Below are positions 1 to 9,328 of a stretch of DNA of 64,000 nt, one piece after another. Origin of the DNA: Prorocentrum cordatum (Eukaryota; Sar; Dinophyceae; Prorocentrales; Prorocentraceae). The number at the start of each line of letters is the position of its first letter. Positions within the stretch are counted from its first letter, which is position 1. The stretch covers positions 496,836-560,835 of the forward strand of contig CAUYUJ010001747.1 in the NCBI GenBank assembly GCA_963575745.1, read 5' to 3'. The position numbers and the translations under genes were made by a program. The notes under the pieces were generated by a model. The model worked only from the letters and a program-made list of their open reading frames with translations. It did not search any database and was not told the DNA's origin.

Positions 1-1878
1 GTGGAGTCTGACGGAGGCGCTTTCGCCGCGAGCCGGGGAGGCGAGGCGTCTCTGAACCGTCTGTCCCCAGCCGAGAGGGCCAAGTTCACTGCTGCCGATA
101 ACAAAGAGTGGGGGGCCATGAAAGCCACGGGAGCCGTGGAGATCATACCTCCGAAGCAAGCGCGGGTCATTCGCCAGCAGCACTGGGGTCGTATCATCTC
201 GAGTCGGATGGTCCGCCGGTGGAAACCCCGCGAGGGGACGTTCGCGGAACCGGACGCTAAGTCGCGGTGGTGCGTCCATGGTCACAAAGACCCCGACTCC
301 GGAGCCCTCGAGGTCTATGCCCCGACCCCGCAGACTTCCTCCATTATGATGTTCATGCAAGTAGCCATGAACCTCAGTCTGTTGTGTGACGTGGCCGACG
401 TCAAGAATGCATTCTGTCAGTCCGACAGGATGCAGAGGGCCCAGGGGGAAATATATGTCGAACCGTGTGATGGGGTCGAGCTGGAGCCAGGTTCCCTAGT
501 TAGGCTGCTTGTCAACGTCTACGGGCTAGACGACGCCCTCATGGCCTGGGGGCGGACCGTGGTTAGGTACCTTGAGTCCCACGGCTTCGTTCGCTACCTC
601 CTCGAGCCGTGCTGGTGGATGCGCTGCGACTCCAGGGGCCGGCTGCTCAATGTGATGTCGTTCGAAGTCGACGATTTTCTCATCGGGAGCTCCAGTCCCG
701 AGTCCAGGCAGTGGCTTAGAGGGGTCCTGGAGGCCAGGTTCAAGTTTGGCAAGTACCGGGACCTCCAGGCTGGCGCCGTCGACTTTGCTGGACGGCGCAT
801 CGCGGTCTCCCAGGACCGGGCGGCAATCGACCAGGAAAAGCACATCTTGGAAGAGGTCCGAGCACTACCGATGGCCAAGGGGCGACTTTCACGAAAAGAC
901 ACCCCACTGGAACCTCGTGAGTTTCGTGCCCTCCGATCTTTAGTATACAAGTTCAACCGGGTAGGCCGCGAGGCCCGCCCAGAGGCCGCAGGAGTGGCAA
1001 GTATTCTCGCGAGCAAGCTGAAGCAGGCCACCACCGGAGATGTCATCATAGCCAACAAGTTGGCCCGTCACCTTCGGGCGTCGGCCTCCCGAGGCCTGGC
1101 CATCTGGAAGCTGAACCCGGACAGAAAGTCCTTCATCTCTTTTTCCGATGCTGGCGGCATCGGGTCCACCGAGGGTTTGTTGGACGATCGTGGCCTTCCT
1201 GTTGACCCAACGCAGGGGGCCTGGATGGTCCTGGCGGCCGACTGTTCCGTGCTAGAGAACAAAACTGTGAATGCATCAATCTTGGGCTGGCGCTCCTCCA
1301 AGCTCCGGCGCAAAGTTCCTTCCACTCTAGCCGGAGAAACTCAGGCCCTTTCAGCGGCCGTGGCTGAGGTGGAATTTCTGCAGATATTGTATCGTGACGT
1401 TATGTTTCACGACGTCGACACTCCCGACTGCCATCGGGCTTCAGGACCATTCACCACGGTCCTGCGGAGGGATTGCTCACTCGGCTCTCGTGAGAGACAA
1501 GTGCACGTCGTGGATGCCAAATCCATGTACGACGCCATGCAGAAGGAGGGGGTGGCCTGTGCACGCGACCGTCGCACGGCGATCGATCTGGCAATCATCT
1601 GTGAATCTCTCGAGCGTGCCCGTGGGCACGTGAGATGGGTACCTCATGGCCGTATGCCAGTGGACGCCTTGACCAAAGAAGATGTTACTAAATGTAACGC
1701 GGCGCTATTCGATCTCATGTCTCATGGACGTCTGATACTAGTTGACGAGGACACCGAAGTGGCACGGCGTCGAGAGACCCCCAGCCTCAAGAGCAGAAGT
1801 CAGACCGCCTCTCGAGACGAGCTCTCCCGGAACAACCTCCTGGCCTGGTTCGAGTTCCGGGACCCTCCCTGGCGGTGA
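1..1878 (+). CDS. Ty1/copia-type pol polyprotein, C-terminal part (reverse transcriptase + RNase H), 5' end outside window
   Basis: The frame is open from the first base (GTG) to TGA at 1876-1878, so the true start, protease and integrase lie upstream. RT: D-V-K-N-A-F near residue 132 (motif A) and V-D-D-F near 223 (catalytic box). RNase H: the acidic residues are in S-D-A-G (about 382), G-E-T-Q-A-L (about 445) and V-V-D-A-K (about 503), followed by W-V-P-H-G-R-M-P-V-D-A-L-T-K, the copia C-terminal signature. Copia pol copies the element's RNA into DNA in a cytoplasmic particle. All catalytic acids are present and no frameshift is seen across 625 codons, unlike the decayed copia element at 51.8-61.7 kb, so this copy looks younger and belongs to another lineage. 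No 3' LTR could be delimited downstream. Confidence 0.85.
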   Translation: MESDGGAFAASRGGEASLNRLSPAERAKFTAADNKEWGAMKATGAVEIIPPKQARVIRQQHWGRIISSRMVRRWKPREGTFAEPDAKSRWCVHGHKDPDSGALEVYAPTPQTSSIMMFMQVAMNLSLLCDVADVKNAFCQSDRMQRAQGEIYVEPCDGVELEPGSLVRLLVNVYGLDDALMAWGRTVVRYLESHGFVRYLLEPCWWMRCDSRGRLLNVMSFEVDDFLIGSSSPESRQWLRGVLEARFKFGKYRDLQAGAVDFAGRRIAVSQDRAAIDQEKHILEEVRALPMAKGRLSRKDTPLEPREFRALRSLVYKFNRVGREARPEAAGVASILASKLKQATTGDVIIANKLARHLRASASRGLAIWKLNPDRKSFISFSDAGGIGSTEGLLDDRGLPVDPTQGAWMVLAADCSVLENKTVNASILGWRSSKLRRKVPSTLAGETQALSAAVAEVEFLQILYRDVMFHDVDTPDCHRASGPFTTVLRRDCSLGSRERQVHVVDAKSMYDAMQKEGVACARDRRTAIDLAIICESLERARGHVRWVPHGRMPVDALTKEDVTKCNAALFDLMSHGRLILVDEDTEVARRRETPSLKSRSQTASRDELSRNNLLAWFEFRDPPWR

Positions 1879-3091
1879 TGGTGGTGGTGGTGGTGGTCCT
1901 CCTCCTCTCTCCTCTTCTCTCCCTATCCCACTTTCTCCCCTGTCGTCTCCGCTTTTCCAGTAGTGTACAGTACTCCATCCTTCTTCTCGTTTCTCTGTGA
2001 CCTGGGTGAGGAGCCAGCTCTGCAGCCAGAGCCGGGCAGTCTCCCCAGGCTCTGCCAATCAAGGGAGCTAAACCTAGGAGAAGTTGGACGAGTGTAACCG
2101 ACTTCCAGAATTTGATTGATAGGTTTAGCATTTGTAGTTCATCCTTGGAGACCTGTAAGGCAGGTCACACTAGTTTCGTGGTGCTGTTACCGTTATGGCT
2201 CAAGGCCTAAAACATTCGTCCAATCCCTTGCTGCCACATATAGCTTCCTGCGATCCAACACAGCCCAGGCGGCTCCGACGACCGCCCCGAGGCTCCTTCT
2301 GCATCTCTCCCTCACGCCCAAGCCCGCCCAAGAGCGCCCCGACAGCGCTACACAAAACGGCCAGGAGGCATCCAAGAGAGGTTCAGAACGTACCCAGTAC
2401 GAGAAAACCAGGTCACCACGACCCCATACTGCCTCCCCAAGAGCTTCTGGAGGAGTCCAACACGGCCCAAGAGGGCCCCAAGAGAGCGCAAGATGGCCCG
2501 CGCGCGCCCGAGATGGCCCAAGAAGGCTCTTAGGTGACCTTAGGAGCCCAGGAGGTCCCGAGATGAATCCAAGATGGCCCCAACTGGTCACACCAGGGGC
2601 CCAAGAGGACACCAACAATACCCAGAAAAGGCCCCCAAGCGGCCCCCTGGAAACCACAAGAGGCTTGAAAACCTCGCTCAACCAAGACGCACCCGAGCAG
2701 CACGCCCAGATACCCAAACAGGTGTGACACGCCTCTGGCCACAATCCCAGCACAGTGGCAGTACGAGCCGAAGGCTCCTCAGGCTTCCAAGAGGCCCAGA
2801 GAACTCTCTCAGAGGCCACGCGTCTACATTCTAGACGATGTTTCCACAGCGGGAACATCGATGCGGACTCCACCACCCAAACCGTCCCTGGGATGCGATA
2901 CCGGGCGTCGGACGCCTTTTCCGCAGTCGGCACTCCCAAGTCCCACGTGCTCTGCTTGCTGCGATTCGCAGTCGCTGGCAGTTGGTGCCTTCGGGTTAGT
3001 AGTAGGAGGAAGAGGAGGAGGAGGAGGAGGAGGAGGAGGAGCGCTCGCATTCGTAAGGGGAAGGGCCGTGCCGACAGCCGTGCCGTGTGTC
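1879..3091. repeat. Non-coding stretch with degenerate CCCAAGAnGGCC-type satellite and a GGA microsatellite
   Basis: After the copia stop there is a short GGT run (about 1876-1896) and pyrimidine-rich DNA. From about 2420 to 2830 short, strongly diverged motifs of the type CCCAAGA(T/G)GGCC recur every 15-30 bases. The same motif returns at 14740-14880, and in inverted form (GGGCC..CTTGG / CCATATTGGG) at 6770-6850 and 14200-14420, so it is a dispersed degenerate satellite. A GGA run occupies about 3003-3041. Open frames here follow the repeat composition and show no protein signature. Confidence 0.55.
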
Positions 3092-3696
3092 GCGGGCGTC
3101 AGAGGTTGAACCCTCCAATCCCTCCTCCTTCCTCATCGTCTCCAAGGTGACCCGAGTCGTTCCCCCAGCCGCGAAAAACGGTCAAGGGGAAGTGACCGGG
3201 GCGGGCGTCAGAGGTTGAACCTTCCAATCCCTCCTCTTTCCTCATCTTCTCCAAGGTGACCCGAGTGGCTCCCCCGGCCGCGAACAGTTGTCAACGGGGA
3301 GTGACCGGGGCGGGCGTCAGAGGTTGAACCTTCCAATCCCTCCTCCTTCCTCATGCTCTCAAGGGTGACCCGAGTCTATCCCCTGGCCGCGAAGAGTGGT
3401 CAAGGGGGAATGGCAGGGGCGGGCGTCAGAGGTTGAACCTTCCAATCCCCCTTCCTCATGCTCTCCAGGGTGACCCGAGTCGATCCCCCGGCCGCGAAGA
3501 GTGGTCAAGGGGGAGTGAGTGGGGCGGGCGTCAGAGGTTGAACCTTCCAATCCCTCTTCCGCCCTCATTTTTTCCAGGGTGACCCGAATCGTTCCCCCGG
3601 CCGCGAAAAGCGGTCAAGGGCGAGTGACCAGGGCGGGCGTCAGAGGTTGAATTTTCCAATCCTTCTTCCTCCCTCATTTTCTCCACGGTGACCCGC
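3092..3696. repeat. Six-copy tandem minisatellite, 109-bp unit
   Basis: The phrase CGGGCGTCAGAGGTTGAAC begins at 3093, 3202, 3311, 3420, 3525 and 3634. Spacing is 109 bp except one 105-bp unit. Each unit continues with a C/T-rich stretch, GGTGACCCGA, CCCCCGGCCGCGAA and GGTCAAGGGG. Units differ by point changes only, so the array is fairly homogeneous. Minus-strand open frames across it are by-products of a repeat without stops. Confidence 0.9.
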
Positions 3697-4730
3697 ACCT
3701 GCTTCCAAGAGGCTTCCACCACCACGTCGACTTCCATGGTTCATTCAATGACCGCGTCTGTGCTTCGTACGCAGTTCCACCAGCGCCTGCTCCAGCCACC
3801 GTTTCGCGAAACACTTTTCGATGTTCCAAATTAATTATTTGGTCCGACGAATCTGCATTCCTGCATTGTTGCACCCTTTCTGCCAATGCTTCGGCCACTC
3901 AATAATCGACCCCAACGCCATCCCTGAATCTGGCACGCCGCCTTCAACATGCCTCAAACATTGCACGGGCGTCTGCACGAACCGCTCCGCCGAACCACCC
4001 CGTCAAACCAACGCGCTGCATTCCATCCAACCAGCGCGCTTTGACGTCGCACGTCCATCCCAACAACCACCGGCATAACCCACTCCATCACCACACCTGT
4101 GCTTCTTTTGGCACTCCAACTTCGCCTGCTCTTGCCACCGTTTCGCAAGGTTCTGTTCAACCCTACCTCCGTTACGCAAGATCTGACTAATTTGCGCGCG
4201 TGCATGCAGGCATTGCCTTGCGTGGTCCATTCCATCAGCATGCTTGCGTTTTCCAGATAGTTCCACCGACGCCTGCTTCATCCACCATTTCGGAAGATTC
4301 CGATCGACGCTCCACGAAACCTGATCAGGCGAAACTGCTCGCGTGCCCGACTGCATGGGCACATTCCTTCAGCAAACGATTGAATCACCCATGAATGCCC
4401 CTGTTCCATCCTTGCGCCCAGTCCACAGCTTTGAAAATGCTTGAAAACAGCGCATGACCGCTTCAACGAGCCGCTTCACAGAAACACCCCGTCCAACACC
4501 TTTCGCCTGCTCTGACACACCTGCGCGCCTGCACGTTTCCTTCGTCGCGGGTCCAACCCCGCAACGAGTAGCATGGCTCCTTCCATCACCGCGCCTGTGC
4601 TTCCTACGCCTCTCTTTCTCTCTCGTGCTCTCTCTCTCTCTCTCTCTCTTTTTCTCTCGCCCTCCATCCCACCCCGCTTTACTCTCGCCTTCTCGAGCAG
4701 GGTGTCTATATCTATATATGACGCGTGTCA
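3697..4730. repeat. Decayed long repeats and a TC microsatellite, no gene recognised
   Basis: Three diverged blocks (about 3750-3815, 4085-4160, 4570-4612) share the order CATCACC-CGCCTGTGCTTC, then CCACCGTTTCGC, suggesting old ~400-bp units. A (TC)n tract lies at about 4612-4668, followed by a TATATCTATATATG stretch just before the Helitron Cys-rich frame. No coding signature is visible on either strand. Confidence 0.4.
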
Positions 4731-6896
4731 ATGCACATTGCACCAATATCGTTCCCTCTGTTTCTCTCTAGCGTGCTCTCGTCCTGCCACCGAGGATTTC
4801 GGCTCAAGCGCCCGGCGCCCGCGCCCGAAACCCACCTGCCCGACGCGAGGGTGCCGTCCAAGTGCCGCGGACCCCTGTGCGACATCGCTGCCGCATCTGG
4901 TCGGCCACGCGCTCGCGCGCAAACCACTTATGATGGTATTTGCCCCGACAGCCACCACCACAGCAACGGAAGTTCCAAGAACAACTTCCGCTCCGGTGCC
5001 CGCCGCCGCTGCAAGAATTGGCCGGCGTGTGAAAAATACAAGCAGCACCGTTGCGATGGTCATTGCGCTTGTTGCTTCGCAAAAATCAAGGTCGAGGCGC
5101 TCACGCAAAAACGACGAGCATCTGAACTGCGCCCAGATCCATATGCACCCGCACGAGCGTCCGAGCCACCGTCCAAACGCCCTCGCCTGCAGCCTGTTCC
5201 CAGTCCCCACTGTACGAGTCATCCAAACACCGATCCGGATTTGCCTTGTCCGGAAGCTCACGACGAGCTCACGGCTGCCCTTCTTGTGGCAATTCCATCA
5301 TGTTTGGCAGCAGATCGTCCCAAATATACCCGCATCAACCGTCCGATATGTTCTGCGCGATCCTGCCGTTCCATAGGGCCCAAGTCAATCCCCAAGCATG
5401 CCATGGAATCGTGCCAACATGACCCAATCCTGCTGGAAGCTGCTTACCTCACCTGCAAAGCATGCCTCAAATCTCCCACCTTCTCGTTCCTTGGATGTGC
5501 TCTGCGGGTCGCTCCACGTTTTGGCAAATCGGCCGCGCCGACCGTGCGCGCCACGCACTACGCAGATCCCAGCCAGAATGTCTCGCGCGAGTGGTCCTTC
5601 TGTCGCAACGCCGAGGCTGGTTGCCGGCTTTTGGCACTGCGCCGCAGCGGCAGTAAATGGTATCGATGTTCTGACGGCCATGTCCCATGCAAATTCGCCT
5701 TGGTCGGATGCCCGCAGAACGTGCCAGCAGGTCTTGGGAAACGATTGGCTTGCAGATCAGCTTCCAGAGCTTGCCCTTTCAATCCCGATTCCAACGTCCA
5801 GTGCGTCACCCCGTGGTGCACAGAGACACCGTCCTCGAACGCTGATCGCCGTTGTCGTTTGTGTGCCGCGGGTTTGTTCCCATGCCACAGCAAGTGTTTT
5901 CGACGATCCATCCCGAGCACAGCGGGATATTGCCAAACATGCTACGCCAACCAACCGCCACGAAGTGGCACCCAAGCTATTCGAGAGTCTGCCCTTGCAC
6001 CCGACGCTGACACCTGTAAAACGCCACGGTGTCGCAGCAGCCCTGCTGTCAACGACATGTGTTATCCCTGCGCCCATGGCCTCGTCCCATGTGCCACGCC
6101 TTTGTGTCCGATGAGAGCTCCCATGGGGAATGACAGCCTGTGTTATCTTTGCAAACCACCGCCTGTGCTGCCACTGTGCTCCACAGGCACGTGCAACAAC
6201 ATCGCCGACACTGCTGGTGACACTCACTGCACCCTTTGCATCACGAGTTGTCCACCATGCACCAACAGTCTGAGGTGCCACGGGCGCACGGCCCCTGGAC
6301 AGCGAGGTCTATGTCGAGGTTGTCTCGCATCGCCTGCATCTTCGCCAGGGGTGTCAGCTGCACCGTCTGGAGAGCCGCCGCCAGCCTTGGAGAAGTGCGC
6401 ATATGCCACGCGCGGTTGTGCGAACTTCAAATCTGTTGTCCCGGACCTTTGTCCAACCTGCTGCTCGTGTGGCGCGCCCTGCGCGAGTGTTCCACATGGC
6501 TGCCTCAACCGCATACGCTTGGACCAACCATCCGACTTCTGTTCAGCCTGTTCTCGCGGACGTGTCCCATGCCGTGGGCCTCGCGGCAAAGGGTGCGCAC
6601 ACCCATGTAGAAAGACGGGTGACGTTCGCCGAGGCCGACGTGATCGTGGACCTGTCTGTAAACGCTGCGCCGAACGTAAGATGCCCCTCGCTTCGCGGAG
6701 TGCACGTGTGAATCGTGTGAAAACGGAACCGATTCAGGGAAGGGCCTGGGATGTCTTTTCGACTGCCCCATTTAGCAACTTTTGGAGCCCCCTCTGGGGC
6801 CGCCTTGGTGTCTCTTGGGCTGTCTCCGGACCCTATCTTTTATTGGGGTGGTCGCATTCACCGCTGGGCGCCCCATCTTCAAAAAAAAAAAACTAA
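4731..6896 (+). CDS. Cysteine-rich, zinc-ribbon-like repeat protein of the Helitron
   Basis: A 720-codon frame is open from an ATG at 4731 (frame opens at 4725); the start is uncertain. Residues from about 90 to 690 hold at least six copies of a roughly 45-residue module: C-x3/4-C, about ten residues, C-x2-C, a G-L/H-V-P-C turn, C, then another C-x2-C. Even Cys-pair spacing is typical of structural zinc binding. It ends in an A-rich run at 6880-6900, 90 bases before the Rep frame on the same strand. Zinc fingers often precede Helitron Rep domains, so this may be the N-terminal DNA-binding part or a separate ORF joined by splicing. I do not recognise the module as a named family. The last 60 residues read through a degenerate satellite and may not be genuine. 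Confidence 0.6.
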   Translation: MHIAPISFPLFLSSVLSSCHRGFRLKRPAPAPETHLPDARVPSKCRGPLCDIAAASGRPRARAQTTYDGICPDSHHHSNGSSKNNFRSGARRRCKNWPACEKYKQHRCDGHCACCFAKIKVEALTQKRRASELRPDPYAPARASEPPSKRPRLQPVPSPHCTSHPNTDPDLPCPEAHDELTAALLVAIPSCLAADRPKYTRINRPICSARSCRSIGPKSIPKHAMESCQHDPILLEAAYLTCKACLKSPTFSFLGCALRVAPRFGKSAAPTVRATHYADPSQNVSREWSFCRNAEAGCRLLALRRSGSKWYRCSDGHVPCKFALVGCPQNVPAGLGKRLACRSASRACPFNPDSNVQCVTPWCTETPSSNADRRCRLCAAGLFPCHSKCFRRSIPSTAGYCQTCYANQPPRSGTQAIRESALAPDADTCKTPRCRSSPAVNDMCYPCAHGLVPCATPLCPMRAPMGNDSLCYLCKPPPVLPLCSTGTCNNIADTAGDTHCTLCITSCPPCTNSLRCHGRTAPGQRGLCRGCLASPASSPGVSAAPSGEPPPALEKCAYATRGCANFKSVVPDLCPTCCSCGAPCASVPHGCLNRIRLDQPSDFCSACSRGRVPCRGPRGKGCAHPCRKTGDVRRGRRDRGPVCKRCAERKMPLASRSARVNRVKTEPIQGRAWDVFSTAPFSNFWSPLWGRLGVSWAVSGPYLLLGWSHSPLGAPSSKKKN

Positions 6897-6985
6897 AAAA
6901 ACGGACCGGGGTGGGGAAGGATCGAGAGACGTTGACAATTTCACACGCCTGAGAACCCAAAAGGGGCCGGACGATATCAGCCGCC

Positions 6986-9328
6986 TTGCGTCAACGAGTG
7001 GCCGCTTTGACCCGACACCACGCCCAGTCCACAGCAGCTCAAGTTGACGTCCCTCCATGCGCCGTAGACTGGTGCACGCGCCAGGGAAACCTGCTCTGTG
7101 GCGTCTCAGGCAAGTGCGTACGCGCGTGCTCGACTCATGCTCCCTGGTTCCGCCCGCGAAGAGACAATTCCAAAGACGGCTACCGCATCGGCCATTTAGC
7201 TGCAGCCCAGGTCCTCGATGCATACGTGTTCGGGCAAATTCCTGATCACTCTCTGTCCTCATCAGGCCATTTCGAGCACCAGTGCCCGCATTGCGGCGCA
7301 CTCCATTTCACTGCTGAGCGCGTTCGCACAATTTCAGGCGACAGAGCTTTCTCGCTCTGCTGCCGACATGGTGCTCTGGCGGACCTTCCCGTTCTGGCAC
7401 CCGCGCCTCCAACGCTGGGCGCACTTCTCGGTCCAGTCGCTGGTCACCCCGACGCAGCCGATTTCCAAGCAAACATTCGCTCATACAATGGAGCCATGGC
7501 GTTCGCATCGTTCCCTGACCTGCGTGGGCCTGCTTCTGGAGCGCCCCGATCGGGAGCGGGCAATCGAGGCCCTTTAGTTTACATTCTCCATGGGCGTGCT
7601 CATCGCATCGCTGGCAACCTTTATCTGGAGCAGGGGCGCCCAAGGTATGCGCAGCTCTATGTATTTGACGCCAACGAAAGCACCGACCTCCGATCAGCCG
7701 CTTTCCCACAACTCAACTCGCAGATACTCACCCGACTGCTTCAGATGCTCACTAAAATGGTGCAAGTACCCACCCACAGGCAAGATGCTACACCTCGCGC
7801 CTCGGATGCGTGCATGACACTGAGGCCAAGATACCCATACCCGCAACATTTTCGCAATATGCACGAACAGATTCAAGCCCATAGCGCATCAAGTCCAGAC
7901 AGCGGTCGCGTATCACAGCATGCTCGCAGATTCGCGGGGGGCGTGGACAAAGACCCTCGGACGTACAATCGCCCTTCATCAGCCGAAGTTTCTTGCGTGA
8001 TTGTGGGGGGAGGTCCGCTCCCTGATCGCTTCATCGCAATCTACGATCGGCGTTGCAGTGCTGACGCTCCCTCCACGCACACGCTGTCATGCCTAAGCGA
8101 ACACGTGGATCCCCTGACATACCCATTGATTCACGTTGATGGTGTTGTCGGTTATTCATGCGCCTTGTCGGGACGGCCCGATCCTGGAACGCTGCAGCCC
8201 CGTAAGATCTCCATGGCCGATTTTTATGCCCATCGACTGATGCAGCGACATCCGCACGACTCAACTGTAGTAGATCTTCCACGCGGAGCCCGTCGTTTGT
8301 TCCGGCAATACCTCGTAGATGCTTGGGCCAAGGTGGAGTCCATGCGTCTCGATTGGATGCGACGCAATCAGAATCAATGTCGCATCGATACGCTGCGGGG
8401 TCTGATGGATTACCTCTCTCACTCCGACGACCGACCCGATTGTAGCCCAAGCAATGCCGTCATCATCAATTCTGGCACGCACGCGACACTTGGGAACCCA
8501 GCATCAATGGATCCACATGCCACCTGCAAATTTCTGTCGCCGCCTACCGACACCATCCCGCCTCCTGCGCCAGGCACGCCTGTCATCTTGCCCGCAACAT
8601 TTGGCGGAAGCCCTCGCGCGCTTCGCCAGCTGCACCTTGACGCAATGGCGCCGGTGGCGAAGTTTGGCCGCCCAGACTTCTTCATAACCTGCACGGCCAA
8701 CCCCCGATGGCCCGAAGTTCAACGAAATCCCCGCCCCGGCGAGGCCGCGCACAACCGTCCAGATTTAGTAGCCGGCGTCTTTCGAGCAAAGTTGCAGATC
8801 CTCTTGCGCACGCTCACCAAAGAACACGTTTTGGGCAAAGTCCAGGCCTTCACGCATGTTGTCGAATTCCAAAAGCGAGGCCCCCCGCATGCGCACATCC
8901 TACTCATATTGGCAGACGCCGACAAGCCCCGCACACCGAGCCACATCGACCGCCTCGTCTCCGCCGAACTGCCTGAACCAGTGTCGCAGCCGGAATTGTG
9001 CGCACTGGTGGATCAGCACATGATGCACGGCCCGTGCGGTTTGCTCAATCTTTCGTGTTCTTGCATGGTCGACGGGGTCTGCTCTAAGCACTACCCGAAA
9101 GCATGGATCGACGATGCCGTCGCCAATGTAAACGGATATCCGCAATATCGTCGTAGGCAGACCAACCCCCTCCGAACCGCAAAAAATGGCGTCCTCGATT
9201 CTCGACACGCGGCCCCTTACAATGCACATCTTTTGGAAGCCATGCAATGCCGCCTAAATGTAAAGGTGTGCACAGCCATCAAAGCAGTCAAATACCTTCA
9301 TGCATACACATACAAAGGTCCAGATTGA
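6986..9328 (+). pseudogene. Helitron Rep (Helitron-like N-terminal domain and HUH nuclease), frame closes by mutation
   Basis: Near residue 95 is the entry motif C-P-H-C-G-A-L-H-F. F-F-I-T-C-T-A-N-P-R-W-P-E lies near 565, the HUH metal-binding motif as P-H-A-H-I near 634, a Cys cluster H-G-P-C-G...C-S-C...C-S-K-H-Y-P-K at about 681-710, and the tyrosine-bearing K-Y-L-H-A-Y-T-Y-K-G at about 770. This enzyme nicks and rejoins single strands in rolling-circle transposition. In functional elements it continues straight into the helicase. Here TGA at 9326-9328 closes the frame and, a few bases on, an A5 run (9338-9342) where A6 would keep the frame shifts the remainder into frame 1. Confidence 0.88.
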
